From Flavobacterium tibetense (GTDB taxonomy: Bacteria > Bacteroidota > Bacteroidia > Flavobacteriales > Flavobacteriaceae), in the NCBI RefSeq assembly GCF_003293845.1, contig NZ_QLST01000020.1:1-40214 (forward strand): a stretch of DNA of 40,214 bases. The letters are read 5' to 3'. Shown here in pieces: positions 34,280 to 40,214 of this stretch (the first letter of the stretch is position 1; each line of letters starts with the position of its first letter). The notes beneath the pieces are model-generated. The model did not search any database, was not told the origin of the DNA, and was given only the letters and a program-made list of their open reading frames with translations. A program made the translations under genes and the position numbers.

Positions 34280-34306
34280 AAAAAACCCTCACAAGGTGAG
34301 AGTTTT
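34280..34306 (-). terminator. Terminator of the DUF177-rpmF operon
   Basis: AAAAACCCTCAC and GTGAGAGTTTTT pair over 12 positions with one mismatch around a 3-nt AAG loop, with A/T tails. It sits just after the rpmF stop on the minus strand. Confidence 0.8.
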
Positions 34307-34328
34307 TCTCTATTTTATCCAAAAGCAA

Positions 34329-34523
34329 TTATGCAACAGCTTCTGTTTTATCTACTACTACTTGACCTCTGTAGTACATTTTACCTTCATGCCAATAAGC
34401 TCTGTGGTATAAATGTGCTTCTCCAGTTACAGGACATGTAGCAATTTGAGGAACAGACGCTTTATAATGTGTTCTTCTCTTGTCTCTTCTTGTTTTCGAG
34501 GTTTTTCTCTTAGGATGTGCCAT
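34329..34523 (-). CDS. rpmF: 50S ribosomal protein L32
   Basis: A 64-aa very basic ribosomal protein opening '[21 protein letters not shown]', the hallmark of L32, then '[17 protein letters not shown]'. Only one Cys is left, so the zinc-binding four-Cys form is absent, as is common in this phylum. It follows the DUF177 gene after 9 nt, the conserved yceD-rpmF pairing, and is followed by a terminator. Confidence 0.98.
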   Translation of the reverse strand: MAHPKRKTSKTRRDKRRTHYKASVPQIATCPVTGEAHLYHRAYWHEGKMYYRGQVVVDKTEAVA

Positions 34524-34532
34524 TTTACTATA

Positions 34533-35075
34533 TTATTTATCCGTTAATAGTTTCTTTAATGCTGCCCAACGTGGGTCAATATCTTCTTGTTCTTCTTTAT
34601 TCTCTTTTTGTTCTTTTGGCGCAAGTGATTCTAACTTGTCAATTGCTTCCGTTTTCAAAGTTCCTTCTTTTACACCAGGATGTACTCGCTTAAATGGCAC
34701 AGACAATACAATTAATTCATATATATACTGTGACACATCAACTTGAAATTCGCCATGTGGCAAAATCAGGAGTTCTTCATTCTCATTATTAAATGCTTCT
34801 CCAAATTTTACAATGAGATTTAATTTTCCTTTTACTGGCAAATCAAAATCTTCATTAGTTACATCACAAGGTACATTTATGGTTCCTTTATGTTTGAAAT
34901 GAAGTTCAAGCATCGTGCTTTTTTTCTCCAAAATCACTTCAACATTGATTGCTACGTCATTATATTCGTGAAAATCAAAGAGCTCAAAGAACGTTTTATC
35001 TACCTGATATTCAAACTGATGTTTTCCTATTTTTAATCCTGCGAAAGGAATTAAATATTCTTTTAAATTTTTCAT
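34533..35075 (-). CDS. DUF177 (YceD-like) protein
   Basis: A 180-aa protein with the DUF177 layout: 'YLIPFAGLKIGKHQFEYQVDKTFFELF' at the start, a central 'CDVTNEDFDLPVKGKLNLIVKFG' segment, and an acidic tail ending 'DIDPRWAALKKLLTDK', a conserved motif of this family. YceD is encoded just before rpmF in most bacteria and has been linked to 23S rRNA metabolism, but its molecular role is still unclear. Only two residues of the Cys-x2-Cys type motif are visible (one Cys, C112-like), so no metal site is apparent. A well-formed promoter stands 30 nt upstream. Confidence 0.93.
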   Translation of the reverse strand: MKNLKEYLIPFAGLKIGKHQFEYQVDKTFFELFDFHEYNDVAINVEVILEKKSTMLELHFKHKGTINVPCDVTNEDFDLPVKGKLNLIVKFGEAFNNENEELLILPHGEFQVDVSQYIYELIVLSVPFKRVHPGVKEGTLKTEAIDKLESLAPKEQKENKEEQEDIDPRWAALKKLLTDK

Positions 35076-35104
35076 AACAACAGTTTTCCCTTTTTCAGGG
35101 AGTG

Positions 35105-35132
35105 CAAAGATATAAAATTATTATAAATTCAA
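35105..35132 (-). promoter_or_regulatory. Promoter of the DUF177-rpmF operon
   Basis: On the minus strand TTG (35132-35130), a 17-nt spacer and TATCTTTG (35112-35105) fit the Bacteroidota promoter. The predicted start is near 35098, about 23 nt before the DUF177 ATG. Confidence 0.75.
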
Positions 35133-35161
35133 ACTAGTTATGAACATTTTTTTGTTTACAA

Positions 35162-36205
35162 CTACATTTGCTTGATTTTCAAAGGGTTTTCCGTTAATAG
35201 TTGGTATTCATTTCGCTTATGAAAAATATCAATAGCCAAATAAAGCGCTTCTCTAAACGAATTTGGATTCGCCAAACCTTTTCCAGCAATTTCAAAAGCG
35301 GTTCCATGATCCGGCGACGTTCTAATTTTATTTAAACCAGCCGTGTAATTGACTCCGTTACCAAAAGAAAGTGTTTTGAATGGAATCAATCCTTGATCGT
35401 GATACATCGCTAAAATCGCATCATACTTTTCATATTGGAAGGAACCAAAAAAGCTATCCGAAGCATACGGTCCAAAAACCATAGTACCAGCATCAAACAA
35501 TTTTTTAATTGTTGGACGAATAACTTCCTCATCTTCTTTACCAATAACACCATTATCACCACAATGTGGATTTAAACCAAGCACAGCAATTTTAGGTTTT
35601 GAAATTCCAAAATCTTGAATTAATGTGTTTTTAATAGTTTGTACTTTTTGTTCCAATAATTGAGCGGTCAAATGCTTAGAAACCTCATTCACCGGAATAT
35701 GATCCGTTAGCAAACCTATTCGGAGCTTATCATGAACCATCAACATCAAAGCATTGCCTTCCAATTCTTTATCCAAATAATCCGTGTGACCCGGAAAAGC
35801 AAATTCTTCCGATTGAATATTGTACTTATTAATAGGTGCCGTTAACAAAACATCAACAATTCCTTCCTTTAATGCTTTAGTAGCCGCTACAAAAGATTTT
35901 ATTGCGTATTTTCCAACTATATCATCATTTTTACCAAACTCCAAGTTCACTCCTTCTTTCCAAAGATTAAAGACATTTACTTTTCCAACAACAATTTGAT
36001 TGAGATGGTCAATTCCTTGAAGATTTGTTGTTACTTCAGCATTTTTCTTTAAAAAAGAAAGAATTTTAACATTGGCAAAAATCACTGGCGTACACAATTC
36101 GAGCATACGTGTATCTTCGAATGTTTTCAAGACTACTTCGGCTCCAATTCCATTTAAATCACCTATTGATATGCCTACAATTATATTTTCTGCTTTTTTA
36201 GTCAT
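35162..36205 (-). CDS. pdxA: 4-hydroxythreonine-4-phosphate dehydrogenase
   Basis: A 347-aa metal-dependent enzyme of pyridoxal phosphate synthesis (DXP-dependent route). It oxidises 4-phosphohydroxy-L-threonine with NAD. Motifs are 'VGISIGDLNGIGAEVVLKTFED' near the N-terminus, 'TAPINKYNI', 'FPGHTDYLDKEL' (metal-binding His), 'GLNPHCGDNGVIGKEDEEVI', 'AMYHDQGLIPFKTL' and 'IRTSPDHGTAFEIAGKGLANP', all in the order of PdxA. The length is slightly above the usual 330. It is divergent from ribE across 59 bp. Confidence 0.96.
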   Translation of the reverse strand: MTKKAENIIVGISIGDLNGIGAEVVLKTFEDTRMLELCTPVIFANVKILSFLKKNAEVTTNLQGIDHLNQIVVGKVNVFNLWKEGVNLEFGKNDDIVGKYAIKSFVAATKALKEGIVDVLLTAPINKYNIQSEEFAFPGHTDYLDKELEGNALMLMVHDKLRIGLLTDHIPVNEVSKHLTAQLLEQKVQTIKNTLIQDFGISKPKIAVLGLNPHCGDNGVIGKEDEEVIRPTIKKLFDAGTMVFGPYASDSFFGSFQYEKYDAILAMYHDQGLIPFKTLSFGNGVNYTAGLNKIRTSPDHGTAFEIAGKGLANPNSFREALYLAIDIFHKRNEYQLLTENPLKIKQM

Positions 36206-36226
36206 GATGAGTTGCTATTTATTGCT

Positions 36227-36234
36227 TACTTTTG
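36227..36234 (+). promoter_or_regulatory. Candidate -7 promoter element for ribE
   Basis: TACTTTTG matches TAnnTTTG and predicts a start near 36241, 24 nt before the chosen ATG at 36265. ATG at 36204-36206 is the closest thing to a -33 TTG, one base off with a 20-nt spacer. It excludes the longer frame starting at 36232. Confidence 0.5.
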
Positions 36235-36264
36235 AAGTGCAAATTTAGTAAAATAAAATCAGTT

Positions 36265-36855
36265 ATGTTTACCGGAATTATTGAAACCCTCGGAACACTT
36301 ACTCAAAAGGTAAAAGAAAACGACAATCTTCATTTAACAGTAGCTAGTTCCATCACGAATGAACTTAAAATTGACCAAAGTGTAGCCCATAATGGCATTT
36401 GTTTAACAGTAGTAGCTCTTAATAATGATGAATACACTGTTACCGCCATTAAAGAAACGATTGACAAAACCAATTTAGGTGATTGGGAAGTAGGAGATAC
36501 TTTAAATATTGAGCGCGCCATGAAATTAGGCGACCGCCTAGACGGACACCTTGTTCAAGGTCACGTAGATCAAATAGCAGTTTGTACCGCTATTGAAGAA
36601 GCGAATGGTAGCTGGTATTTCACTTTTGAATACGACCCATCTTTAGAAAATATTACGATTGAAAAAGGTTCTATTACTATTAATGGTACAAGTTTAACCG
36701 TTGTGAATTCAAAACTGAATAGTTTTAGCGTAGCGATTATTCCTTATACTTATGAAAACACCAACTTTAATTCATTTAAAGTGGGTACGAAAGTAAATTT
36801 AGAATTTGATGTCGTAGGGAAATATGTGAAACGCATTCACGATTTAAGAAAATAA
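36265..36855 (+). CDS. ribE: Riboflavin synthase, alpha subunit
   Basis: A 196-aa enzyme that dismutates two 6,7-dimethyl-8-ribityllumazine molecules to riboflavin. The start at 36265 gives 'MFTGIIETLG', the invariant N-terminus. The two tandem lumazine-binding barrels are visible: 'SVAHNGICLTVVALNNDEYTV' in the first and 'GSITINGTSLTVVNSKLNSFSV' in the second, with 'GDRLDGHLVQGHVDQ' between them. Full length for the family. It ends at a bidirectional terminator shared with the small protein gene on the other strand. Confidence 0.96.
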   Translation: MFTGIIETLGTLTQKVKENDNLHLTVASSITNELKIDQSVAHNGICLTVVALNNDEYTVTAIKETIDKTNLGDWEVGDTLNIERAMKLGDRLDGHLVQGHVDQIAVCTAIEEANGSWYFTFEYDPSLENITIEKGSITINGTSLTVVNSKLNSFSVAIIPYTYENTNFNSFKVGTKVNLEFDVVGKYVKRIHDLRK

Positions 36856-36870
36856 AAAAGTTTAAGAAAT

Positions 36871-36898
36871 AAAAAAGGCTCTATTAAGAGCCTTTTTT
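36871..36898. terminator. Bidirectional terminator after ribE
   Basis: A 12-bp perfect stem, AAAAAAGGCTCT (36871-36882) with AGAGCCTTTTTT (36887-36898), has an ATTA loop. Its right arm overlaps the stop codon of the minus-strand gene at 36884. Confidence 0.92.
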
Positions 36899-37099
36899 TG
36901 TGAGTATATATTTCTTTGAAAGAACATATCCTAGTATTAATGCCACGAAAAACATAGCTATCAAACCTCCATCTAAAGGTAAACCTGGTGGTGGTGGTGG
37001 CGTTGGTGGTGGTGGTGTATCACCTGGAGCACCTAACACAATTTGCGCATTCAATAATAGAGCGACAAAGAAAGCTATTTTTAGTAATGTTATTTTCAT
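36884..37099 (-). CDS. Small Pro-rich protein with C-terminal membrane anchor, PID-CTERM-like
   Basis: A 71-aa protein. The start at 37099 ('MKITLLKIAFFVALLLNAQIVLG') gives a clean signal peptide; a longer frame to 37135 adds a charged 12-residue tail that would mask it. After cleavage comes 'APGDTPPPPTPPPPPGLPLDGG', then one hydrophobic segment 'LIAMFFVALILGYVLSKKY' and a basic end. The order Pro-rich stretch, P-x-D-G-G, membrane helix, Lys cluster matches the small 'PID-CTERM' sorting-signal proteins common in Bacteroidota, here with Leu for Ile. Almost nothing but the signal and anchor is present, so the function is unknown. Confidence 0.75.
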   Translation of the reverse strand: MKITLLKIAFFVALLLNAQIVLGAPGDTPPPPTPPPPPGLPLDGGLIAMFFVALILGYVLSKKYILTKKGS

Positions 37100-37135
37100 A
37101 GGGCGTAAAAATATAAATTTTTTCTTTCTGACCAA

Positions 37136-37310
37136 AGAAAATTATTTTATTTAAAGTTTTGTTAATATTTACAAAACTCATTATTTATTCAAAACACTAA
37201 AATATAAATAATTTTATACTTTACAATATTTTATGTTCAAAAAACTTAAAAAAAACTTAAAATTTTTTTTCTCATCCAAAAAAATAGCCTTTAATCGGCT
37301 ATTTTAATGA
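37136..37310. other. Very AT-rich gap with tRNA-type terminator
   Basis: No reading frame of note. The stretch is nearly all A and T. At 37281-37305 a 9-bp stem (AAAATAGCC with GGCTATTTT, 7-nt loop) flanked by an A run forms a minus-strand terminator that belongs to the tRNA remnant beside it. Confidence 0.7.
37281..37305 (-). terminator. Terminator downstream of the tRNA remnant
   Basis: AAAATAGCC (37281-37289) pairs with GGCTATTTT (37297-37305), with a T run following on the minus strand. It starts six bases after the 3' end of the tRNA fragment, as expected for a native tRNA terminator. Confidence 0.8.
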
Positions 37311-37355
37311 GTGGTCCCACCTGGGCTCGAACCAGGGACCACCTGATTATGAGTC
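37311..37355 (-). tRNA. 3' half of a CAU-anticodon tRNA (truncated; likely attachment-site remnant)
   Basis: Read on the minus strand this 45-nt piece contains the anticodon loop CTCATAA (anticodon CAU), the 3' strand of its stem (TCAGG), the variable loop, a perfect T arm (CCTGG-TTCGAGC-CCAGG) and the 3' acceptor strand TGGGACC. The expected partner sequences, CCTGA and GGTCCCA, are absent upstream: the sequence turns into unrelated AT-rich DNA just before the loop. So no complete tRNA exists here. The precise break inside the anticodon arm, followed by an integrase start, is the signature of an element that integrated into the tRNA gene and left the displaced 3' end behind. It cannot be functional. 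Elongator Met or the tRNA-Ile2 type are both possible. Confidence 0.88.
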
Positions 37356-37368
37356 GCAACTTTGACCA

Positions 37369-37394
37369 TTTCATAAATTTTCATACACTTTCAT
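37369..37394. repeat. Three TTTCAT repeats at exact 10-bp spacing beside the tRNA remnant
   Basis: TTTCAT occurs at 37369-37374, 37379-37384 and 37389-37394. One helical turn between copies puts them on the same DNA face. Lying between the attachment core and the integrase start, they could be binding sites for the recombinase or its excision factor. Confidence 0.55.
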
Positions 37395-37474
37395 GTAAAA
37401 CATAAGTATTTGAAAACGTTGGCAAATATATAAAATTTTATTTCAAATATTTTCATATTTTTTCTTCTTTCTTT

Positions 37475-37482
37475 TAAATTTG
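37475..37482 (+). promoter_or_regulatory. Candidate -7 promoter element of the interrupted integrase
   Basis: TAAATTTG matches TAnnTTTG, 40 nt before the ATG at 37523. No clear TTG -33 partner is seen. Confidence 0.4.
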
Positions 37483-37522
37483 TGTGCAATCTGTGTGTTA
37501 TAGCACATTAACACTTCTCAAT

Positions 37523-37570
37523 ATGTATAATTACTCAAAAGACGGAATTACTATAGCTTCAATACTTGAT
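37523..37570 (+). pseudogene. N-terminus of a tyrosine recombinase (integrase), interrupted by IS21
   Basis: Sixteen codons, MYNYSKDGITIASILD, resemble the opening of Bacteroidota tyrosine recombinases, which typically read like '..F.KDGIT.ASILDTRR' before the SAM-like arm domain. The frame then runs into the IS21 left end and stops six codons later at 37589-37591. The orientation is away from the tRNA remnant, as expected for an element that carries its integrase next to its attachment site. Identification rests on this short match only, supported by the location. The remainder of the gene should lie beyond the right end of the IS. Confidence 0.65.
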
Positions 37571-37587
37571 TGGAAAAAACGGTCAAA

Positions 37588-37667
37588 TTGACCACCACTT
37601 TCCAGTCTAAATTGACCACCGATTTCGGTGCAAACTGACCACCTAATTCCAGTCCAAATTGACCACC
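37588..37667. repeat. IS21 left-end repeats (four copies of TGACCACC)
   Basis: TGACCACC occurs at 37589, 37613, 37636 and 37660, 23-24 bp apart, each preceded by (C)AAAnT. These are the multiple transposase-binding sites typical of IS21 ends. Confidence 0.9.
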
Positions 37668-37751
37668 TAAAATTTAGGATAAATTAGACATTAAAAACAG
37701 TTACTTTTTTTCATGTTGTTAGCCCATACATTCGTACAAAAAATACGGATT

Positions 37752-39299
37752 ATGGCAAACAAAGTAACAGACATGAGTAAGATTAGAAAAGTAATTAAAT
37801 TTCACTGTAGTGGTAAGAGTAAATTGTTTATTAGCATTTACTTATCACTTTCAAGAAATACGGTAAAGAAATATATTTCTTTATTTGAACTTCTAGGCTT
37901 AAGTTTTGAAGCTATTGATGCCAAAACAGATGCCGAACTTGAAGTTTTATTTTCACAGAATACTGTTGAAAGCATAGATCCTAGACTACAAAAGCTTCAT
38001 GATTTTTTTCCACAAATGGAACGCGAACTCAAGAAAGTTGGTGTTACCGTCCAGCACATGTGGGAGCGATATATTGCTATACACCCTGATGGTTTTAAGA
38101 GTTCTCAATTTAGACATCACTTTAAAATATGGGGTAAACGCGTTAATCCAGTAATGCACATGAATCACAAAGCAGGTGATAAAATGTATGTGGATTATGC
38201 TGGAAAAACACTTTCTATTGTTGATAAAGATACAGGAGAGATTAAAGAAGTTCAGTTTTTTGTTGCCATACTAGGCGCAAGTCAACACACGTATGCAGAA
38301 GCTTCAATGAGTCAACAAAAAGAAGATTTTGTGACTTCGGTAGAGAATGCTATGCGTTTTTTTGAAGGTGTTCCTGCGGCAATTGTTCCCGATAATCTAA
38401 AGTCAGCCGTAATTAAGAGTAGTCGTTTTGAACCTACAATTAATGAAACCTTAGCCGATTTAGCAGAGCATTACGAAACTACCATATTACCTGCAAGAGC
38501 TTACAAACCAAGAGATAAATCATTGGTAGAAGGAGCTGTAAAAATCTTGTATCGAAGAATTTATGTACATCTAAAACAAAAACAGTTCTATAGTTTGGAA
38601 GAATTAAATCAACAAATATGGGATTTATTAGATGTTCATAATCACAAAAAGCTCACAGGAAGACCGTATTCTCGCTATGAATTATTTATAGAAGATGAGA
38701 AGCAAAAACTACGTCCATTACCTCAAGAACGTTTTGAAATCAAGTACCAATCCTTCGCTACAGTAATGCAGAACGGTCATGCATTATTAAGTCAAGACAA
38801 GAGTTATTACAGTGTTCCGTACCAATACGTGAGAAAAAAAGTAAAACTTTTGTATACCAAAACTTCGGTTGAAATCTTCTACAAATACAACCGAATCGCT
38901 ATTCATCCCAGAAATTACAAACCTTACCATTACACAACTATTGCTGAACATTTAGCTAGCACGCATCAGTTTGTTGCTGATTGGAGTGCTAGTCGTTTTA
39001 TTGATTGGGCAAACAGTATTGACCAAGCTGTAGCGGATTATATTATCCAAATTATCGAAAGTAGAAATCATCCAGAGCAAGCATATAAAAGTTGTTTAGG
39101 AATACTAAACTTTGAGAAGAAAGTAGGAAAACAACGATTAATCAACGCTTGTAAACGTGCACTCGATTTTAGGATTTACAGTTTTAAAGCCATCCAAAAC
39201 ATTTTAGAAAACAACTTAGACAACGCTGAGAATGAGCAAGAAGAAGAATTTGAATTACCAAATCACAACAACATCAGAGGAAAAAACTATTACAAATAA
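37752..39299 (+). CDS. istA: IS21 family transposase IstA
   Basis: A 515-aa transposase. The start at 37752 ('MANKVTDMSKIRKVI') is preferred; an upstream ATG at 37713 adds 13 residues not typical of the family. An N-terminal helix-turn-helix ('SLSRNTVKKYISLFELLG') is followed by the DDE catalytic core, with Asp148 in 'MYVDYAGKT', Asp214 in 'IVPDNLKSAVI' and Glu260 in 'KSLVEGAVKILYRRIY'. A C-terminal beta-barrel-like region has 'DKSYYSVPYQYVRKKVKLLYT'. It cuts and joins the element ends with the help of IstB. The frame is intact, so the element may still be active. Confidence 0.96.
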   Translation: MANKVTDMSKIRKVIKFHCSGKSKLFISIYLSLSRNTVKKYISLFELLGLSFEAIDAKTDAELEVLFSQNTVESIDPRLQKLHDFFPQMERELKKVGVTVQHMWERYIAIHPDGFKSSQFRHHFKIWGKRVNPVMHMNHKAGDKMYVDYAGKTLSIVDKDTGEIKEVQFFVAILGASQHTYAEASMSQQKEDFVTSVENAMRFFEGVPAAIVPDNLKSAVIKSSRFEPTINETLADLAEHYETTILPARAYKPRDKSLVEGAVKILYRRIYVHLKQKQFYSLEELNQQIWDLLDVHNHKKLTGRPYSRYELFIEDEKQKLRPLPQERFEIKYQSFATVMQNGHALLSQDKSYYSVPYQYVRKKVKLLYTKTSVEIFYKYNRIAIHPRNYKPYHYTTIAEHLASTHQFVADWSASRFIDWANSIDQAVADYIIQIIESRNHPEQAYKSCLGILNFEKKVGKQRLINACKRALDFRIYSFKAIQNILENNLDNAENEQEEEFELPNHNNIRGKNYYK

Positions 39300-39316
39300 A
39301 TTAAAATCAAATACTT

Positions 39317-40054
39317 ATGAATGAAATCACCACAACCAAAATGAAACAAATGAAGCTTTATGGCATGCATAACGCTTTTAAAACCGCTATTGAAAGTGGA
39401 AAAACAGATCATTACACGCTAGACCAATTTATCGCAATGCTCATTGATGCTGAATGGGATGAAAGACACAATCGTCGCATTGAAAGAAGTATTAAAAACG
39501 CTCGATTCCATTACAAATCTAATATTGAAAATATCAATTTTGATGCTTCACGCAATCTGGATAGAAACGTGGTGTTGAGATTAGCTGCATGCGATTTTGT
39601 TGAGAAAAATCAGAATGTATTAATCACAGGAAGTACAGGAGTAGGTAAAAGTTTTTTAGGAACCGCATTAGGTTATCAAGCTTGCATCCAAGGATATAAA
39701 GTCAGTTATTATAACACATCTAAGTTATTCGCTAAGTTAAAAATGGCTAAAGCCGATGGTTCTTATCTGAGAGAATTAGCCAAAATAGAACGACAAGACG
39801 TCATTATATTAGACGATTTTGGACTTCAAGCGTTAGATAGTCAAAACCGAATTACACTTTTGGAAATCATTGAAGATAGACACAATAATGGTTCTATAAT
39901 CGTAACTTCTCAAATACCAGTACAAGGTTGGTACGATATAATCGGAGAAAAAACCATAGCTGATGCCATTTTAGACCGACTCATACATCAATCCCATCGC
40001 ATTGAATTACTAGGCGAATCCATGAGAAAGAAAAGAGGAATTAACAAAGAGTAA
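39317..40054 (+). CDS. istB: IS21 family transposition helper ATPase IstB
   Basis: A 245-aa AAA+ ATPase related to DnaC. Walker A 'GSTGVGKS' is at residues 105-112, Walker B 'VIILDDFG' has Asp166-Asp167, and the sensor-like 'SIIVTSQIPVQGWYDIIGE' and 'DRLIHQSHRIEL' near the C-terminus are typical of IstB. It assembles on target DNA and recruits and activates IstA. It follows istA by 17 nt. The frame is intact. Confidence 0.97.
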   Translation: MNEITTTKMKQMKLYGMHNAFKTAIESGKTDHYTLDQFIAMLIDAEWDERHNRRIERSIKNARFHYKSNIENINFDASRNLDRNVVLRLAACDFVEKNQNVLITGSTGVGKSFLGTALGYQACIQGYKVSYYNTSKLFAKLKMAKADGSYLRELAKIERQDVIILDDFGLQALDSQNRITLLEIIEDRHNNGSIIVTSQIPVQGWYDIIGEKTIADAILDRLIHQSHRIELLGESMRKKRGINKE

Positions 40055-40116
40055 TTTTAGTATATTTGAATCACAAATTAACACAAGAAAAAATGTAGTT
40101 TTTAATGAAAAATGGA

Positions 40117-40196
40117 GGTGGTCATTTTGCTCCGAAATTAGGTGGTCATTTTGAATTGGAATCAGGTGGTCACTTTAAATTGGAATTGGGTGGTCA
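40117..40196. repeat. IS21 right-end repeats (four copies of GGTGGTCA)
   Basis: GGTGGTCA occurs at 40117, 40141, 40165 and 40189, exactly 24 bp apart, in inverted orientation to the left-end copies. The innermost spacers of the two ends share TTTCGG-GCAAA. Confidence 0.92.
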
Positions 40197-40214
40197 ATAT
40201 CACTGGAATTTGCA

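Larger units (their letters stand above)
37571..40214 (+). mobile_element. IS21-family insertion sequence (istA-istB)
   Basis: The element spans about 2.64 kb with TG at the left (37571) and CA at the right (40214, last base of the window). Both ends have the same arrangement: TG, 15 further bases, then TTGACCACC (reverse complement on the right), followed inward by three more copies about 24 bp apart. Inside are istA and istB in the usual order, 17 nt apart. The left boundary is placed where the 17-base distance to the first repeat matches the right end; a few bases of doubt remain. The target duplication cannot be checked because the right flank is outside the window. Confidence 0.88.

Noticed and set aside
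36900..37154. 84-aa plus-strand Gly-rich frame
   Set aside because: It is the complement of the Pro-rich codons of the small anchored protein; the minus-strand frame has a signal peptide and membrane anchor.
37311..37400. Complete tRNA gene
   Set aside because: The 5' acceptor strand, D arm and 5' anticodon stem are missing; only the 3' half can be drawn.

Overview
The window looks like chromosome from a member of the Bacteroidota, most likely Flavobacterium or a close relative. Reasons: low GC; a type IX secretion type B adhesin next to a PorP/SprF-like protein and an OmpA/PD40 protein; a fused MurF-alanine racemase; a TonB receptor paired with a lipoprotein; and promoters of the TTG-N17..23-TAnnTTTG class. 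Several of these promoters can be placed directly, upstream of asd, of the His/Cys-rich gene at 17.4 kb, and of the DUF177-rpmF pair. All identifications rest on reading motifs by eye; no database search was run.

Layout. 1-6.9 kb (minus strand) is a surface-adhesin cassette: a small secreted protein (6904), a 1208-aa adhesin with seven near-identical 79-aa modules and a CHU_C-type sorting domain, a PorP/SprF partner and an OmpA-PD40 protein. 7.1-16.1 kb holds housekeeping genes: lpxH; then recJ, osmC-like, a small membrane protein, rsmI and an acidic Glu-rich protein on the minus strand; then tdk, murF-alr and mscL on the plus strand. 16.3-23 kb (plus) holds asd, a probable metal-uptake locus (His/Cys-rich exported protein, TonB receptor, acidic lipoprotein) and a prolyl oligopeptidase lipoprotein. 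23-29.2 kb (minus) holds a small membrane protein, an AIM24-like protein and a tight five-gene run (DAACS symporter, DedA, FAD oxidoreductase, mtgA, SDR). 29.2-31.1 kb is a second S9 peptidase. 31.2-36.9 kb carries fatty-acid and vitamin genes: accC, accB and fabH; rpmF and DUF177; pdxA; and ribE on the opposite strand. A tiny Pro-rich membrane-anchored protein follows.

The right edge is different. At 37311-37355 there is only the 3' half of a CAU-anticodon tRNA, still followed by a terminator. About 170 bp further is the start of what reads as a tyrosine-recombinase gene, cut after 16 codons by an IS21-family element (istA, istB, four 24-bp-spaced repeats at each end) that runs to the last base. 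I read this as the boundary of an integrated element that used the tRNA as its attachment site and whose integrase was then broken by the IS. The intact tRNA should lie beyond the window.

The most promising little-described items are the adhesin cassette with its translationally coupled 105-aa protein and homogenised repeat modules, the His/Cys-TonB-lipoprotein locus with a perfect inverted repeat before the receptor, and the tRNA/integrase/IS boundary with three helically phased TTTCAT repeats. Transcription terminators are clear at most convergent gene ends, and two similar 120-bp inverted-repeat elements bracket the rsmI-osmC segment.
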